A stretch of 64,000 nt of DNA from Methylophilaceae bacterium 11 (GCA_000525025.1 JCKJ01000001.1:2722830-2786829), one strand, 5' to 3'; counted from the first letter of the stretch, positions 17,938-29,123 are shown. The notes: generated by a model from the sequence alone, not told the origin. Numbers and translations are program-made.

Positions 17938-19365
17938 TTATCTAGGCAATGCAGAAGCGCCCATTAAAAACTCATCCACAGCACGTGCTGCTTGACGACC
18001 TTCACGGATAGCCCATACCACTAATGATTGACCGCGACGCATATCTCCAGCCGCAAATACTTTGGCTTTAGAAGTCTTGTAGCTGCTGTCACCCTCAGTA
18101 GCCGCTTTGGCATTGCCACGGTTATCTTTTTCCACACCAAAGGCATCCAATACCTTTTGTAAGGGGGAAACAAAACCCATGGCCAACAATACCAAATCTG
18201 CTTTCATGATAAATTCAGAGCCAGGTACTTCAGCCATTTTGCCGTCTTTCCATTCCACGCGTGCCGCTTTTAAGCCGACCACTTTGCCGTTCTCGCCAAT
18301 CAGCTCTTTGGTGGTGACAGACCAATCACGGTTTGCACCTTCCTCATGTGAGCTAGAAGTACGTAGCTTTAATGGCCAGTTTGGCCATACCAGCTCTTTG
18401 TTTTCTTTTTCTGGCGGTTGTGGCATCAGTTCAAACTGGCTAATACTCAATGCGCCATGACGATTTGAAGTACCGACACAGTCAGAACCGGTATCACCGC
18501 CACCAATCACCACCACGTGTTTGTTAGTCGCCATGATGCGATCAGGGATCGTATCGCCTGCGACTACTTTATTTTGTGGTGTTAAAAAGTCCATGGCAAA
18601 ATGTACGCCATCTAATTCGCGACCCGGCACTGGCAAATCACGTGGGTGTTCCGCGCCACCAGCCAAGATGACAGCGTCATATTGATTGACCACATCGTCT
18701 GCGTTGACATTCTCACCTACGTATTGATTGACTTTAAACGTCACACCTTCGGCTTCCATTTGCGCCATACGACGATCAATATGGGATTTTTCCATTTTGA
18801 AGTCAGGAATACCGTAGCGTAACAAGCCACCAATACGGTCATTTTTTTCTAATACAGTCACTGCATGACCGGCGCGTGCTAATTGCTGTGCAGCAGCCAA
18901 ACCAGCGGGGCCTGAGCCCACGACTGCAATTTTTTTACCGGTTTTAGTCGGGTTGATTTGTGGTGTGACCCAATCGTTTTCCCATGCTTTATCAATAATC
19001 GCATGCTCAATGGATTTAATGCCAACGGCATCGTTATTGATGTTGAGCGTACAGGCTGCCTCACACGGTGCTGGGCAAATACGTCCAGTAAACTCTGGGA
19101 AATTATTGGTGGAATGCAATACATCAATCGCACTGTGCCAATCTTGGTTGTATACCAAATCATTCCAATCCGGAATGATATTGTTGATTGGACAGCCAGT
19201 AGTACAGAATGGAATACCACAATCCATGCAACGTGCACCTTGTTGCTTGGCTTGGTCGTCGGTGAGATGTAATACAAACTCTTTATAGTTTTTAACGCGA
19301 TCCTGTACTGGCAAATTTGCCTCAGACAGACGCTCGAACTCCATAAAACCAGTTACTTTACCCAT
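17938..19365 (-). CDS. gltD: Glutamate synthase (NADPH) small subunit
   Basis: FAD- and NADPH-binding subunit that feeds electrons to GltB for making glutamate from glutamine and 2-oxoglutarate. In its 475 residues the N-terminal iron-sulfur cysteines are Cys46, Cys49, Cys54 and Cys58 ([14 protein letters not shown]). Then follow the FAD motif [19 protein letters not shown] and the NADPH motif [14 protein letters not shown], and a final FAD segment [18 protein letters not shown]. It starts 27 nt after gltB. Length and all cofactor sites are normal. Confidence 0.97.
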   Translation of the reverse strand: MGKVTGFMEFERLSEANLPVQDRVKNYKEFVLHLTDDQAKQQGARCMDCGIPFCTTGCPINNIIPDWNDLVYNQDWHSAIDVLHSTNNFPEFTGRICPAPCEAACTLNINNDAVGIKSIEHAIIDKAWENDWVTPQINPTKTGKKIAVVGSGPAGLAAAQQLARAGHAVTVLEKNDRIGGLLRYGIPDFKMEKSHIDRRMAQMEAEGVTFKVNQYVGENVNADDVVNQYDAVILAGGAEHPRDLPVPGRELDGVHFAMDFLTPQNKVVAGDTIPDRIMATNKHVVVIGGGDTGSDCVGTSNRHGALSISQFELMPQPPEKENKELVWPNWPLKLRTSSSHEEGANRDWSVTTKELIGENGKVVGLKAARVEWKDGKMAEVPGSEFIMKADLVLLAMGFVSPLQKVLDAFGVEKDNRGNAKAATEGDSSYKTSKAKVFAAGDMRRGQSLVVWAIREGRQAARAVDEFLMGASALPR

Positions 19366-19392
19366 ATCTTTATTTTCTCAATCAATACGTTA

Positions 19393-22300
19393 TTAGGCTG
19401 CTTGTTTTGCAGTGGCTGCTGCAAGTTCTGTCAAGGCGCGCTTGTACTCATTAGGCATGACTTTTACAAATTTTGTTCTCGCATTAGTCCAATCTGCCAA
19501 TAACGCTTTTGCACGTGTACTGCCTGTTAACTGTGCATGGTTTTCAATCAAACTTTTTAGCGTTACTTCATCTGGCTGACCCAAATGCTGCACCTTACCT
19601 ACATCTGCATCGGCGGCTTCTACTTTCTCAAGTGTCACCATGCTCATATTGCAACGTTGCGCAAACATACCGTCTTCGTCATACACATAAGCTACGCCAC
19701 CACTCATGCCCGCAGCAAAGTTTTGACCTGTTAAGCCAAGCACCACCACGGTACCGCCTGTCATGTATTCACAACCGTGATTGCCCACGCCTTCTACCAC
19801 GGCAGAAGCACCTGAGTTACGTACACAGAAACGTTCGCCAGCTACACCGCTGAGATAACTTTCACCTGTGGTTGCACCGTACATCACGGTATTGCCTACA
19901 ATAATGTTCTCATGCGAGATACCACGGAAAGTCACTGGCGGTTTGATGATGATACGGCCACCACACAAGCCTTTACCTACGTAGTCATTACCTTCACCGG
20001 TCAATTCGAACGTAATGCCTTTGGCCAAAAAGGCTGCAAAACTTTGGCCAGACGTACCAGTAAATTTCACATGGATGGTGCCATTTGGTAACCCTTGCGC
20101 GCCATAGCGGCTGGCAATTTGGTTAGACAACATGGTGCCGACGGTACGATTCGTGTTGGTGATAGCAATATCAATATTCACTTGCTCACCTTTTTCTAAC
20201 GCTGGTTTTGCCAAGGCAATCAGCTTGTTATCCAACGCATTCACCAAGCCATGATCTTGCACATCGTTATTTTTGCGTGAAACGCTCGCTGGCATCGCTG
20301 GTAAGTGGAACACTTTGCTGAAATCCAAACCATTAATTTTCCAATGTTCGATACCAGCCTTCATATCCAGCAAATCTGCACGGCCAATCAGGTCATCAAA
20401 TTTCGCAACACCCATACTGGCCATTAGCTCGCGCAACTCTTCAGCCACAAAGAAGAAGTAGTTCACCACGTGTTCTGGTTGGCCAGTAAATTTCTTACGT
20501 AATTCAGGGTCTTGTGTCGCTACGCCAACTGGGCAAGTGTTGAGGTGACACTTACGCATCATGATACAGCCCTCCACCACCAGAGGTGCTGTGGCAAAGC
20601 CAAACTCATCTGCCCCTAGCAATGCGCCTATCAATACATCGCGGCCTGTTTTCATTTGACCATCCACCTGCACGACTACACGGCCGCGCAGTTGATTTAA
20701 TACCAGCGTTTGTTGGGTTTCGGCTAAGCCTAATTCCCAAGGCGTACCTGCATGTTTAATGGATGAAATTGGTGATGCACCCGTACCTCCGTCATGACCC
20801 GCAACTACGATATGGTCTGACTTGGCTTTGGCCACACCTGCAGCCACAGTACCAATACCTGTTTCTGACACTAGTTTCACAGAAATAGACGCTTTTGGAT
20901 TCGCGTTTTTCAAGTCGTGAATCAGTTGTGCTAAATCTTCAATGGAGTAAATATCATGGTGTGGTGGTGGTGAAATTAAACCAACACCCGGCACGCTGAA
21001 TCGCAATTGTGCAATATAAGGTGATACTTTATGACCTGGTAATTGACCACCTTCGCCTGGTTTTGCACCCTGTGCCATCTTGATTTGAATTTGATCGGCA
21101 GAAGCCAAGTAATTCGCTGTCACGCCAAACCGGCCAGACGCCACTTGTTTGATGCGTGAGCGCATAGAATCGCCGGCTTTGAGCGGAATATTGGATTCAA
21201 CTAAGTCCTCGCCAATAACTTGCGCCATGGTCGTTGCATTCGCAACTGGAATAAAACGTTTCGCATCTTCGCCACCTTCACCTGTATTGGATTTACCCCC
21301 AATACGGTTCATGGCAATCGCCAAGGTAGCATGTGCTTCTGTAGAAATGGAACCTAATGACATCGCACCGGTTGCAAAACGTTTCACGATTTCTTTAGCA
21401 GACTCTACTTGCTCTAATGGAATTGCAGTGCCTAATGGCTTGATCTCGAATAAACCGCGCAATGTCATATGACGACGTGTTTGGTCGTTAATCAGTTTTG
21501 CGTATTCTTTATAAGTGTCGTATTTGCCGGTACGTGTTGCATTTTGCAGTTTAGAAATAGACTCCGGTGTCCACATATGCTCTTCACCGCGTACACGGAA
21601 AGCATATTCACCACCAGCATCCAATGCATTGGCAAGCACGGGATCATTGCCAAATGCTGAGTTGTGTAAGCGCAACGCTTCTTCAGCTACTTGCTCAATA
21701 CCAATCCCTTCGATTTGGGTGGCCGTTCCCGTGAAGTATTCATTCACAAACGCAGTGTTCAAGCCAATCGCTTCAAAAATTTGCGCACCACAGTAAGATT
21801 GGTAAGTTGAAATACCCATTTTGGACATGACTTTATACAAGCCCTTGCCAATCGCTTTTACAAAATTTTTCTGTGCTTTATAGGCATCATCGCTTAAGTG
21901 CTTGATGGTTTCAAACGTTAGCCATGGGCAAACGGCTTCTGCACCATAACCAGCGAGCAATGCAAAGTGATGCACCTCACGTGCTGAACCCGTATCAATC
22001 ACCAAACCTGTACTGGTACGCAAGCCTTCTTTGACCAAGTGTTCATGTGTTGCAGAACAGGCAAGCAGTGCAGGGATAGCAACACGATTTTTTGCGATAG
22101 CGCGATCAGACAAAATCAACACGTTGATGCCGGCATGCACCGCTTTCACTGCTTGCTCATGTAGCGCTTTAATGGCATTCGCCATGCCGGCTTTACCTAA
22201 AGCAGCATCGTACGTAATATCTAACACCAATGATTTATATTGGCCTTTGGTAGAAGACTCAATATTTTTCAATTGCTCCAACTCTTCTAGCATCAATACG

Positions 22301-24057
22301 GGCTGGCTAGCTTCCAAACGCAACGGCGGATTGGTTTCATCCACGCTCAATAAATTAGGTTTAGGGCCAATAAACGTGACCAAAGACATTACCAATTCTT
22401 CACGGATCGGGTCAATCGGTGGGTTGGTCACTTGCGCAAATAACTGTTTGAAATAGTTATAAATTTGTTTGGGCTTGTTAGACAGCACGGGCAGGGCAGC
22501 ATCGTTACCCATCGAGCCGGCACCTTCTTCACCGTTAGCCACCATAGGCTGCAATACAAACTTAATATCTTCTTGTGTAAAGCCAAATGCTTGCTGCGTA
22601 TCTAGCAGCGTTTCGTTCAGTGTTAAGTTCACTTCGATTTTTGGCAAATCGCTCAAATGGTAGCGTGACTGCTCAATCCATTGACGATATGGCTTAGCAT
22701 TGGCTAACTGTTTTTTCGCCTCATTGTCGTCAATGATGCGGCCTTGCTCCATGTCAATCAGCAACATTTTGCCTGGTTGCAGACGCCATTTTTTGATAAT
22801 TTTCTCTTGTGGGAAAGTAATCACACCCATTTCAGAAGCCATCATCACGATGTCATCTTCCGTCACCAAATAACGGGCAGGGCGCAAGCCATTGCGGTCT
22901 AAAGTTGCACCAATCATCTTGCCATCGGTAAACGCTACTGCTGCCGGGCCATCCCATGGCTCCATTAACGCTGCGTGATATTCGTAGAATGCACGTCTAT
23001 CTTCATCCATCAGTGCATTGTTATTCCAAGCCTCTGGAATCAACATCATCATGGCATGTGGCAAGCTGTAACCACCAGCCACCAACAACTCTAAACAGTT
23101 ATCAAAACAGGCTGAGTCAGATTGGCCGTCTGCAATCAGTGGCCATAATTTATCTAAATCTTCGCCAATCACTGTGGATTTCATCGTCTCATGACGCGCA
23201 GCCATCCAGTTGACATTGCCTTGCACGGTATTGATTTCGCCATTATGGGCAATCATGCGGAAAGGGTGGGCTAGATCCCAAGCCGGGAAGGTATTGGTTG
23301 AGAAACGTTGATGCACTAAGGCAAGTGCTGAAACGACTGTTTCGTCTACTAAGTCTTTGTAGTACACGCCTACTTCATTTGCCAACAGCATGCCTTTGTA
23401 GACGATGGTACGTGACGAAAATGAAGGTACATAGAACTGTGCTTTGTCCTGCAAGTTGAGTGCGCGCACTGCATGCTCAATACGTTTGCGAATCACAAAA
23501 CATTTACGTTCAAAAACGTTGTTGTCTTTGGCTGCACTTGCCACGATCACTTGACGCATACATGGCTCTACTTCACGCGCTGCATCCGCAATATTGCCAT
23601 TGTCGACCGGTACATCACGCCAGCCTAATAACGTTTGATTTTCTTCTGCAATGATCTTAGCGATGATTGCTTCACATTGCGCACGATTTTTCTGATCTTG
23701 TGGTAGGAACAAGTTACCAACCGCATATTGGCCGACTTCTGGCAATTCGATGCTCAGCTTAGCCGCCTCTTTACGCATAAACGCATCTGGCATTTGCATT
23801 AAAAGACCAGCACCATCCCCCAATTTAGGATCGTAGCCAGTGGCACCACGGTGGGTAAGATTGGTTAAGAGCTCTAAGCCTTTTGCGACGATATCGTGGC
23901 TTTTCTTACCTTTGATGTGCGCTACAAATCCAACGCCACAGCTATCTTTTTCATTGCGACGATCGTACAAACCTTGCGATTTTGGCGCCAATCCAGTGTG
24001 GGCCTGCATGGTTGCTTGAGTCTGCTCCAGGGTTTCGGGTGTGTTTACGGCTTGCAT
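19393..24057 (-). CDS. gltB: Glutamate synthase (NADPH) large subunit
   Basis: Transfers the amide of glutamine to 2-oxoglutarate; with GltD it is the main route of nitrogen assimilation after glutamine synthetase. The 1554-residue precursor has a 39-residue propeptide ahead of Cys40 ([14 protein letters not shown]), the N-terminal nucleophile of the amidotransferase domain. The FMN/synthase domain follows, with the 3Fe-4S cysteines in [15 protein letters not shown], and a C-terminal beta-helix (GXXGXXXG repeats such as [17 protein letters not shown]). Uninterrupted and full length. First gene of the gltBD operon. Confidence 0.98.
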   Translation of the reverse strand: MQAVNTPETLEQTQATMQAHTGLAPKSQGLYDRRNEKDSCGVGFVAHIKGKKSHDIVAKGLELLTNLTHRGATGYDPKLGDGAGLLMQMPDAFMRKEAAKLSIELPEVGQYAVGNLFLPQDQKNRAQCEAIIAKIIAEENQTLLGWRDVPVDNGNIADAAREVEPCMRQVIVASAAKDNNVFERKCFVIRKRIEHAVRALNLQDKAQFYVPSFSSRTIVYKGMLLANEVGVYYKDLVDETVVSALALVHQRFSTNTFPAWDLAHPFRMIAHNGEINTVQGNVNWMAARHETMKSTVIGEDLDKLWPLIADGQSDSACFDNCLELLVAGGYSLPHAMMMLIPEAWNNNALMDEDRRAFYEYHAALMEPWDGPAAVAFTDGKMIGATLDRNGLRPARYLVTEDDIVMMASEMGVITFPQEKIIKKWRLQPGKMLLIDMEQGRIIDDNEAKKQLANAKPYRQWIEQSRYHLSDLPKIEVNLTLNETLLDTQQAFGFTQEDIKFVLQPMVANGEEGAGSMGNDAALPVLSNKPKQIYNYFKQLFAQVTNPPIDPIREELVMSLVTFIGPKPNLLSVDETNPPLRLEASQPVLMLEELEQLKNIESSTKGQYKSLVLDITYDAALGKAGMANAIKALHEQAVKAVHAGINVLILSDRAIAKNRVAIPALLACSATHEHLVKEGLRTSTGLVIDTGSAREVHHFALLAGYGAEAVCPWLTFETIKHLSDDAYKAQKNFVKAIGKGLYKVMSKMGISTYQSYCGAQIFEAIGLNTAFVNEYFTGTATQIEGIGIEQVAEEALRLHNSAFGNDPVLANALDAGGEYAFRVRGEEHMWTPESISKLQNATRTGKYDTYKEYAKLINDQTRRHMTLRGLFEIKPLGTAIPLEQVESAKEIVKRFATGAMSLGSISTEAHATLAIAMNRIGGKSNTGEGGEDAKRFIPVANATTMAQVIGEDLVESNIPLKAGDSMRSRIKQVASGRFGVTANYLASADQIQIKMAQGAKPGEGGQLPGHKVSPYIAQLRFSVPGVGLISPPPHHDIYSIEDLAQLIHDLKNANPKASISVKLVSETGIGTVAAGVAKAKSDHIVVAGHDGGTGASPISSIKHAGTPWELGLAETQQTLVLNQLRGRVVVQVDGQMKTGRDVLIGALLGADEFGFATAPLVVEGCIMMRKCHLNTCPVGVATQDPELRKKFTGQPEHVVNYFFFVAEELRELMASMGVAKFDDLIGRADLLDMKAGIEHWKINGLDFSKVFHLPAMPASVSRKNNDVQDHGLVNALDNKLIALAKPALEKGEQVNIDIAITNTNRTVGTMLSNQIASRYGAQGLPNGTIHVKFTGTSGQSFAAFLAKGITFELTGEGNDYVGKGLCGGRIIIKPPVTFRGISHENIIVGNTVMYGATTGESYLSGVAGERFCVRNSGASAVVEGVGNHGCEYMTGGTVVVLGLTGQNFAAGMSGGVAYVYDEDGMFAQRCNMSMVTLEKVEAADADVGKVQHLGQPDEVTLKSLIENHAQLTGSTRAKALLADWTNARTKFVKVMPNEYKRALTELAAATAKQAA

Positions 24058-24104
24058 ATTCTTTGCCTAATAATTCAATTACAAAACATTTAGCGGAACC
24101 TTCA

Positions 24105-24133
24105 ATAATACCGTTAAACATGTGCAAGTTCAA
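24105..24133 (-). promoter_or_regulatory. Probable sigma-70 promoter of gltBD
   Basis: On the minus strand TTGAAC (24133-24128), a 17-base spacer and TATTAT (24110-24105). Transcription would begin near 24098, giving a leader of about 40 nt before the gltB ATG at 24057. The spacing is ideal and both hexamers match 4-5 of 6 bases. Confidence 0.6.
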
Positions 24134-24195
24134 TCATTTAAGCATGATTATAGTGATAGTAGCCAAGTTTTTTATACGCCAATGTACGTATTTTG

Positions 24196-24226
24196 TTGAC
24201 TCTTCAAATGAGAATGATTATCATTT
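24196..24226 (+). promoter_or_regulatory. Fur box overlapping a sigma-70 promoter
   Basis: TTGACT (24196-24201), a 17-base spacer and TATCAT (24219-24224) form a near-consensus promoter reading right. The spacer and -10 are covered by a Fur-type dyad (24206-24226); read on the minus strand its core is GATAATCATTCTC, close to the Fur 19-mer half GATAATCATTATC. Bound Fur-iron would block RNA polymerase, so the gene at 24270 should be switched on by iron limitation. Confidence 0.75.
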
Positions 24227-24269
24227 GCAAACAGTGCATTTAATCTTAATCACTTTTTAGGAGTGGATG

Positions 24270-24566
24270 ATGAACCAAACCCCTGATAATGCTGCTTGCG
24301 AAAAAATCATTTTGGCCGATAGTCTGGGCGTGAGATTGTACTATTGCCCCAATTGCGAAGTGGTCGAACTGGAGCTGGGCTCCATTTCAATCAGACTCAG
24401 TCCGAGCAGCATTCAAAGCATCGCCAACATCATGATGAAGGCCAGCTTGCGTCTAGATGCGGTCTACCAACATCCAAGACAAGCAAGAACGACACAAGTG
24501 GAGCGCAGGGAAGAGTCTGATCTCAATGAGGTGCAGCGCACCGTGACACCTCAGCTAGTCCATTGA
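24270..24566 (+). CDS. Small CXXC protein, probably iron-regulated, 98 aa
   Basis: Not recognised. Soluble, 98 residues. Residues around 28-33 read YYCPNCE, a CXXC pair that could bind iron or zinc or be redox active; the middle is GSISIRLSPSSIQSIANIMMKASLRLDAVY, a strand-helix-like stretch; the tail is polar and Arg/Glu-rich. Two adjacent ATGs exist at 24267 and 24270; the second lies six bases from AGGAG and is preferred. A Fur box and strong promoter lie about 45 bases upstream. It is convergent with hemL (10 nt between stops). A role in iron handling is inferred from the operator only. Confidence 0.7.
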   Translation: MNQTPDNAACEKIILADSLGVRLYYCPNCEVVELELGSISIRLSPSSIQSIANIMMKASLRLDAVYQHPRQARTTQVERREESDLNEVQRTVTPQLVH

Positions 24567-24576
24567 TTTCGGCAGA

Positions 24577-25863
24577 TTAACGCAGTAATGCAAAAGCCTT
24601 AGCAGCAGCATCGATGGTGTATGTGATGTCTGCGTCGGTATGTGCGGCTGATACAAAACCTGCCTCGAACGCAGAAGGCCCTAAATAGACACCGCTATCC
24701 AGCATGCTGTGGAAAAACTGGTTAAAGTGCGCCTTGTTGTTGTCGCGCATAATTTCCGCATAACTACTTGGGCAAGTCTGGCTAAAGTACAGGCCAAACA
24801 TACCGCCTACACTCTGCGCAGAAAAAGTCACGCCTGCATGCTGAGCAGCTTGCATCAAACCATCCATCAATTTTTTGGTTTGCGCAGTGAGTTTGTCGTA
24901 AAATCCAGCAACTTGCACGAGTTTAAGCGTGGTCAATCCGGCAGAGACTGCGACAGGATTACCGGATAACGTACCAGCTTGATACACTTTACCTACTGGC
25001 GCTAGGCATTGCATGATGTCTTTGCGTCCTCCAAAAGCGCCAACTGGTAAGCCACCGCCAATGACTTTGCCCAGCGTTGTCATGTCCGGCTGAATGTTAT
25101 AAAGCGCCTGCGCACCGCCTAAAGCGACACGGAAGCCTGTCATCACCTCATCAAATATCAACACCGCGCCGTGTTTGGTACATAGTTCGCGCAATGTAGT
25201 CAGGAATTCCATATGCGGCACGATTAGGTTCATGTTGCCGACCACTGGCTCAATAATCACACAGGCAATTTCATCACCCATTTGTTTGAATATATCTTCT
25301 AATTGCTGCGTATTGTTGTATTCCAACGTGAGCGTATGTGCAGCCACACTTGCAGGCACACCGCCAGAATCCGGCTCACCAAATGTCAGCAAACCAGAGC
25401 CCGCTTTTACCAGTAAGCCATCAGAATGCCCATGATAGCAACCCTCAAACTTAATGATTTTATCGCGCCCGGTAAAACCACGCGCTGTGCGAATCGCACT
25501 CATGGTTGCCTCGGTGCCGCTGCTATTCAAACGCACTTGCTCCATGCTAGGCACAAGCTTATTAATCAGCTCTGCCATTTCCAACTCTAAGCCAGTCGGT
25601 GCGCCAAACGATAAACTATTGGCCGCCGCTGCCTGTACTGCTGCCACCACCTCGGGGTGCGCATGCCCTAAAATCATCGGGCCCCAAGAGTTGATGTAAT
25701 CAATGTATTCTTTACCATCGACATCCCACAGCTTGGAACCCAAACCTTTTTTAAAAAATACCGGTGTGCCGCCTACCGAGCGAAATGCACGCACCGGTGA
25801 ATTCACGCCACCGGGAATAAGTTGTTGAGATTTTTCAAACAGGGTTTGGTTAGTGGTTGTCAT
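24577..25863 (-). CDS. hemL: Glutamate-1-semialdehyde 2,1-aminomutase
   Basis: PLP enzyme making 5-aminolevulinate, the first committed tetrapyrrole precursor, in the C5 pathway; cytosolic dimer. The 428 residues have the family start [17 protein letters not shown], the phosphate-binding SSGTEA segment, the PLP aspartate in [11 protein letters not shown] and the Schiff-base Lys in [18 protein letters not shown]. Length is typical. Last gene of thiD-thiE-hemL, following thiE by 11 nt. HemE lies 7 kb away on the same strand. Confidence 0.97.
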   Translation of the reverse strand: MTTTNQTLFEKSQQLIPGGVNSPVRAFRSVGGTPVFFKKGLGSKLWDVDGKEYIDYINSWGPMILGHAHPEVVAAVQAAAANSLSFGAPTGLELEMAELINKLVPSMEQVRLNSSGTEATMSAIRTARGFTGRDKIIKFEGCYHGHSDGLLVKAGSGLLTFGEPDSGGVPASVAAHTLTLEYNNTQQLEDIFKQMGDEIACVIIEPVVGNMNLIVPHMEFLTTLRELCTKHGAVLIFDEVMTGFRVALGGAQALYNIQPDMTTLGKVIGGGLPVGAFGGRKDIMQCLAPVGKVYQAGTLSGNPVAVSAGLTTLKLVQVAGFYDKLTAQTKKLMDGLMQAAQHAGVTFSAQSVGGMFGLYFSQTCPSSYAEIMRDNNKAHFNQFFHSMLDSGVYLGPSAFEAGFVSAAHTDADITYTIDAAAKAFALLR

Positions 25864-25874
25864 AGTAGAAAATG

Positions 25875-26510
25875 TTAAGCATGAAATAATTGGGTGTAAC
25901 GTTGGGTTATGTGACGAATATCGTCGTCATAAAAAATATCCGTAATCACTGCAAGCGCATCTGCGCCGGCATCAATGACTTGATGAGCATTGTCGATATG
26001 AATGCCGCCTATGCCCACCAGCGGTAACTTTACCTTTTGCTTAGCCTCTGCAAACAAGCTCAGCGGCGCATGTACGGCATTCGGTTTGGTTTCGGAAGCA
26101 AAGCACGCGCCGAACGCCACATAAGACGCGCCAGCAGCTTCTGCCTGAATGGCTAGATCTAACCAGTTATAGCAAGACGCACCAATGATTTTATGCGGGC
26201 CCAGCAAGCGACGCGCTGCGCTTAAGTCACAATCTGAAGCGCCCACATGCAAACCATCCGCATCAATTTGCGCACACAGATCCAGATGGTCGTTAATAAT
26301 GAGTGGCACACCGAAGCTGCGGCATAGCGCCAACAGCGCAGTCGCCTGACGTAGCAGTAACTGCTTGTCTGCAAACTTGTTTCGATACTGCACAAGTGAA
26401 GCGCCACCTTCCAGTGTTAAACGCACTTTCTCACACAGCAGCTCTACTTCCAAGATATCCGGCGTGACTGCGTATAAACCTTTAATGTTGTAGCGAGATG
26501 GCTTTGTCAT
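25875..26510 (-). CDS. thiE: Thiamine-phosphate synthase
   Basis: Joins HMP-pyrophosphate and thiazole phosphate to thiamine phosphate. TIM-barrel enzyme of about 211 residues with the family segments [15 protein letters not shown], the DHLDLC strand, ADGLHVG and the C-terminal phosphate-binding [13 protein letters not shown]. The start is uncertain: ATG at 26510 (MTKPSRYN) or one of two in-frame ATGs up to 26528; all overlap the end of thiD (26482), so translation of the two is probably coupled. Second gene of thiD-thiE-hemL. Confidence 0.93.
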   Translation of the reverse strand: MTKPSRYNIKGLYAVTPDILEVELLCEKVRLTLEGGASLVQYRNKFADKQLLLRQATALLALCRSFGVPLIINDHLDLCAQIDADGLHVGASDCDLSAARRLLGPHKIIGASCYNWLDLAIQAEAAGASYVAFGACFASETKPNAVHAPLSLFAEAKQKVKLPLVGIGGIHIDNAHQVIDAGADALAVITDIFYDDDIRHITQRYTQLFHA

Positions 26511-27345
26511 TTGGATTGTCATCTTCACGCGCCCAGAAGAATCTATCTGGGATAAATTGCCCCATGCCTGGGCGGAATGCGTGTTTGAGCGTTTGCCATG
26601 TGTATTCTTGCGCTTCCTGCACCGCTTCTTCCATGGTCAAACCATGCGCCAAACAGGCAGCAATGGCACTGGTCAACGTGCAGCCGGAACCATGATAGCT
26701 ACCAGCCAGACGCTCCCAATGGTAGGCTTTAATCAAGCCATTGACGCCAGACATTTGCATGCCATACAGGGAGTTCACCACATCAGTCGAGCGCTCATGT
26801 GTGCCGGTAATGAGCACGTACTCGCAACCCATTTCCAGCAAACGCTGCGCAGATTCATCTAAAGTAGTATGTTTGACCTCTTCGCCTTCATCGTAATAGG
26901 CCAGCCGACGCGCTTCTAAACTATTGGGTGTAATCAGGGTGGCTTGCGGAAACAACAGTTCGCACATGGCGGCCTGCATTTCCTCATTACTCAACTCATC
27001 GCCACGGCCAGAGGTCAAAATCGGATCTATCAACAATGGAATATCAGGATAATCCGCCACAATTTCCGCAATCACCGCTACATTTTCTACACTGCCGAGC
27101 AAACCCAATTTAAAAGCAGCCACCTGTACGTCTTCCAAGATGGTGCGGGCTTGATCATTGATCCAATCTGCATCCAAAGGCATGACACTTTCCACGCCCA
27201 CAGTATCTTGTACAGTAATGCCTGTGATGACTGACAACGGATGGCAGCCTATACTGGCCAACGCCAATACATCGGCTTGCATGCCTGCACCACTACTAGG
27301 ATCTGTGGCGGCAAACGTCATAACGGTGGGAGGGGTAGGTGCCAT
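26482..27345 (-). CDS. thiD: HMP/HMP-phosphate kinase
   Basis: Phosphorylates hydroxymethylpyrimidine twice to HMP-pyrophosphate for ThiE. Ribokinase-fold protein of 287 residues with FAATDPSSGAGMQADVLALA at the start and the family GSGCTLTSAIAACLA anion-hole motif near residue 215. The ATG at 27345 (MAPTPPTVMTF) has GAGAG about seven bases ahead; a longer TTG-started frame from 27396 is not supported. First gene of thiD-thiE-hemL. I saw no TPP riboswitch in the short leader. Confidence 0.95.
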   Translation of the reverse strand: MAPTPPTVMTFAATDPSSGAGMQADVLALASIGCHPLSVITGITVQDTVGVESVMPLDADWINDQARTILEDVQVAAFKLGLLGSVENVAVIAEIVADYPDIPLLIDPILTSGRGDELSNEEMQAAMCELLFPQATLITPNSLEARRLAYYDEGEEVKHTTLDESAQRLLEMGCEYVLITGTHERSTDVVNSLYGMQMSGVNGLIKAYHWERLAGSYHGSGCTLTSAIAACLAHGLTMEEAVQEAQEYTWQTLKHAFRPGMGQFIPDRFFWAREDDNPNDKAISLQH

Positions 27346-27472
27346 AATGCTCTCTAACGAAGCGTAATAATTAAAAAAAGTATCGCAATAGACCAAGTAG
27401 CAATTGCTACAAAGTGCTTATTATCCTACATAAATGCAATTGACTCTAATGTTAACGCGCTGCGTATATTGG

Positions 27473-28246
27473 CTAAATATCGAACACCTGCTCGGTAATT
27501 GAAAAAGGCTGAATTGTGGTATGCATTTTTTTTGCTAGATTACGCTCTTGCTTGTAAAAAGCAGTAAAAATGTGATTCAACACACGCTCGTAGTTAATTT
27601 CTTGCGAAAGTGGTTTCCACTGCATATTGTCTAAACAATAATTGGTGTAGCGCTTATATTTTTGCGTTAAATCGTCATCGCCATGTTCCATTTGAAAATT
27701 GTACGAAGCCACGGTTGCACCATAGCGATTCGCCCAAATAAAAAAGGCTAATTCTGGAATCGATAAACTATTCGGAACAGTTAAGTTATTTTCGGCAACC
27801 GCCTGTGTAATACATTCTGCAATAAATGCAATCAGGTGATTAATCCTGTCGTCTAAAATACCATTCAGTTCCGGACTGACCGCCAACCTGTTCACTTCGG
27901 AATTTGCAATAAAGATACATTGATAATTAATGGGTTTGAGTCGGTGACACAACACATGTGTTGCGTACAGCACCAATAGGCGCTCCCTAGAAAGGGCATC
28001 ATAGCCTTTTGCCAATTCCATCAGACCGGACCAATAGTTAAGCCCTTTGATGCCTAAATAAGTAATGAGCGTTTCTTTAGAGGGAAATTGTTTATAAAAC
28101 GTCCCTCTGGAAACACTGCTTTGACTAATGACTTCTTGCAGCGTTAAGCCATTAATCCCTTTTTTGGCGACGATTTCCTCGGCGATCAAAGTGATTTCTT
28201 CTAACCGCTTTTCATCTACTTGCCGCTTGCGAGATCTTTTTTCCAT
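27473..28246 (-). CDS. TetR/AcrR family transcriptional regulator
   Basis: DNA-binding repressor of 257 residues. The N-terminal helix-turn-helix is clear at about residues 25-55 (GINGLTLQEVISQSSVSRGTFYKQFPSKETLITYLG). The remaining 190 residues form a helical ligand-binding domain of unknown specificity, with many aromatics. It is longer than the usual 190-220. It starts with ATG at 28246; an upstream TTG is less likely. Two matched palindromes TATAC-N4-GTATA lie 32 and 62 bases upstream and are good candidates for its own operators. No efflux or enzyme gene sits next to it. Confidence 0.88.
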   Translation of the reverse strand: MEKRSRKRQVDEKRLEEITLIAEEIVAKKGINGLTLQEVISQSSVSRGTFYKQFPSKETLITYLGIKGLNYWSGLMELAKGYDALSRERLLVLYATHVLCHRLKPINYQCIFIANSEVNRLAVSPELNGILDDRINHLIAFIAECITQAVAENNLTVPNSLSIPELAFFIWANRYGATVASYNFQMEHGDDDLTQKYKRYTNYCLDNMQWKPLSQEINYERVLNHIFTAFYKQERNLAKKMHTTIQPFSITEQVFDI

Positions 28247-28277
28247 GACCAAATCAACCTGAAGAATTTAACAAAAA

Positions 28278-28321
28278 TATACAATCGTATAAATAGCTGT
28301 GCTAATATATACACATGTATA
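28278..28321. promoter_or_regulatory. Twin palindromic operators TATAC-N4-GTATA
   Basis: Two copies of the dyad, at 28278-28291 (spacer AATC) and 28308-28321 (spacer ACAT), exactly 30 bases apart. Such tandem identical half-sites near a TetR-type gene usually bind that regulator. The DNA is AT-rich and lies between the tetR start and the rightward region before 28633, so either direction may be controlled. Confidence 0.65.
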
Positions 28322-28632
28322 ATAATGGCGCTATTTTTAAGCTATTAACAATAGTTTACATTTTAATGCAGATAACGGCACTAAGACCGATTAGCTTTTG
28401 ATGATTAATTTGCACATACCAGCTATTGATTTATTGAAGAAATTTCCACTTGAGGGAGTGATTTTGAATAAAGTAATGACATCGCATACTCATACAGTAA
28501 TGCATCTATCAGCATATACACGGGCTAATGGTTAGCCTAGTTCAATCAAAACATTTGCGCCTGCAAATAGCTTACTTGTTTACAAAAATCTCCACACTTT
28601 AGCAAACAACCATTTAAGATCAAGGACAATAG
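28322..28632. other. Intergenic region between tetR and the DUF192 gene
   Basis: About 310 bases of AT-rich DNA. It holds one possible 23-codon frame (28464-28535, TTG start preceded by GAGGGAG) that I do not annotate as a gene, and the leader of the DUF192 gene. I see no RNA gene, repeat or terminator here. Confidence 0.4.
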
Positions 28633-29016
28633 ATGTCTAGCTCGAAAACGCCTTCTTTAGATGAAGTTACCATTGCGTACATCCGGGCAGGCAATGTGTA
28701 TATCAACGCCAGAATTACTGGCGGATTTTTTGCTAATCTCAAAGGACTCTTATCTGGGCCGCCATTAAACGATAGAGAAGCGCTAGTACTTTCCCCTTGT
28801 AATAGCGCGCACACCTGCGGTATGCAATACGCCATTGATCTGATTTTTTTAAACAAACAATTCCAAGTACTTAAAATTGTACATGCGCTACAACCTTGGC
28901 GTTTTACTTATTGCAAAGAAGCCACCCACACCATGAAAATGCGAGGGGGCCAAGCCATCAATTTGGACTTGCAAATAGGTCAAACGTTTATTTTTTACCC
29001 GACGACGACTGATTGA
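28633..29016 (+). CDS. DUF192 domain protein
   Basis: Small protein of 127 residues of the DUF192 family (PF02643), a compact beta-barrel of unknown function often exported; this copy shows no signal peptide, so it is probably cytosolic. Family landmarks are GGFFANLKGLLSGPPL near 37, SAHTCGMQYAIDLIFLNKQFQVLKI (normally HTFGMRFPIDVVFLD) and the PWR followed by the C-terminal GQAINLDLQIGQTFIF. AAGGA precedes the ATG. It lies beside tRNA-Gly; no functional partner is obvious. Confidence 0.82.
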   Translation: MSSSKTPSLDEVTIAYIRAGNVYINARITGGFFANLKGLLSGPPLNDREALVLSPCNSAHTCGMQYAIDLIFLNKQFQVLKIVHALQPWRFTYCKEATHTMKMRGGQAINLDLQIGQTFIFYPTTTD

Positions 29017-29049
29017 AATCACTCAGCAGCTGGGCACAATCGGAGAATT

Positions 29050-29123
29050 TGGAGCGGCTGACGGGAATCGAACCCGCGTATCGAGCTTGGGAAGCTAGCG
29101 TTCTACCATTGAACTACAGCCGC
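29050..29123 (-). tRNA. tRNA-Gly (anticodon CCC)
   Basis: A 74-nt cloverleaf on the minus strand: acceptor GCGGCTG pairs perfectly with CAGCCGC, D arm GTTC...GAAC, anticodon loop TTCCCAA giving CCC (reads GGG), T arm GCGGG-TTCGATT-CCCGT, discriminator T, CCA encoded. It resembles the glyU-type Gly(CCC) tRNA. One oddity: in the anticodon stem CTAGC pairs with GCTCG, leaving a U-C mismatch at the second pair (28-42). Confidence 0.95.

Noticed and set aside
21149..22456. Long frames antisense to gltB
   Set aside because: gltB is unbroken and fully matches its family; these are shadows.
27346..27472. TPP riboswitch upstream of thiD
   Set aside because: The space before thiD is short and contains no recognisable THI-box elements.
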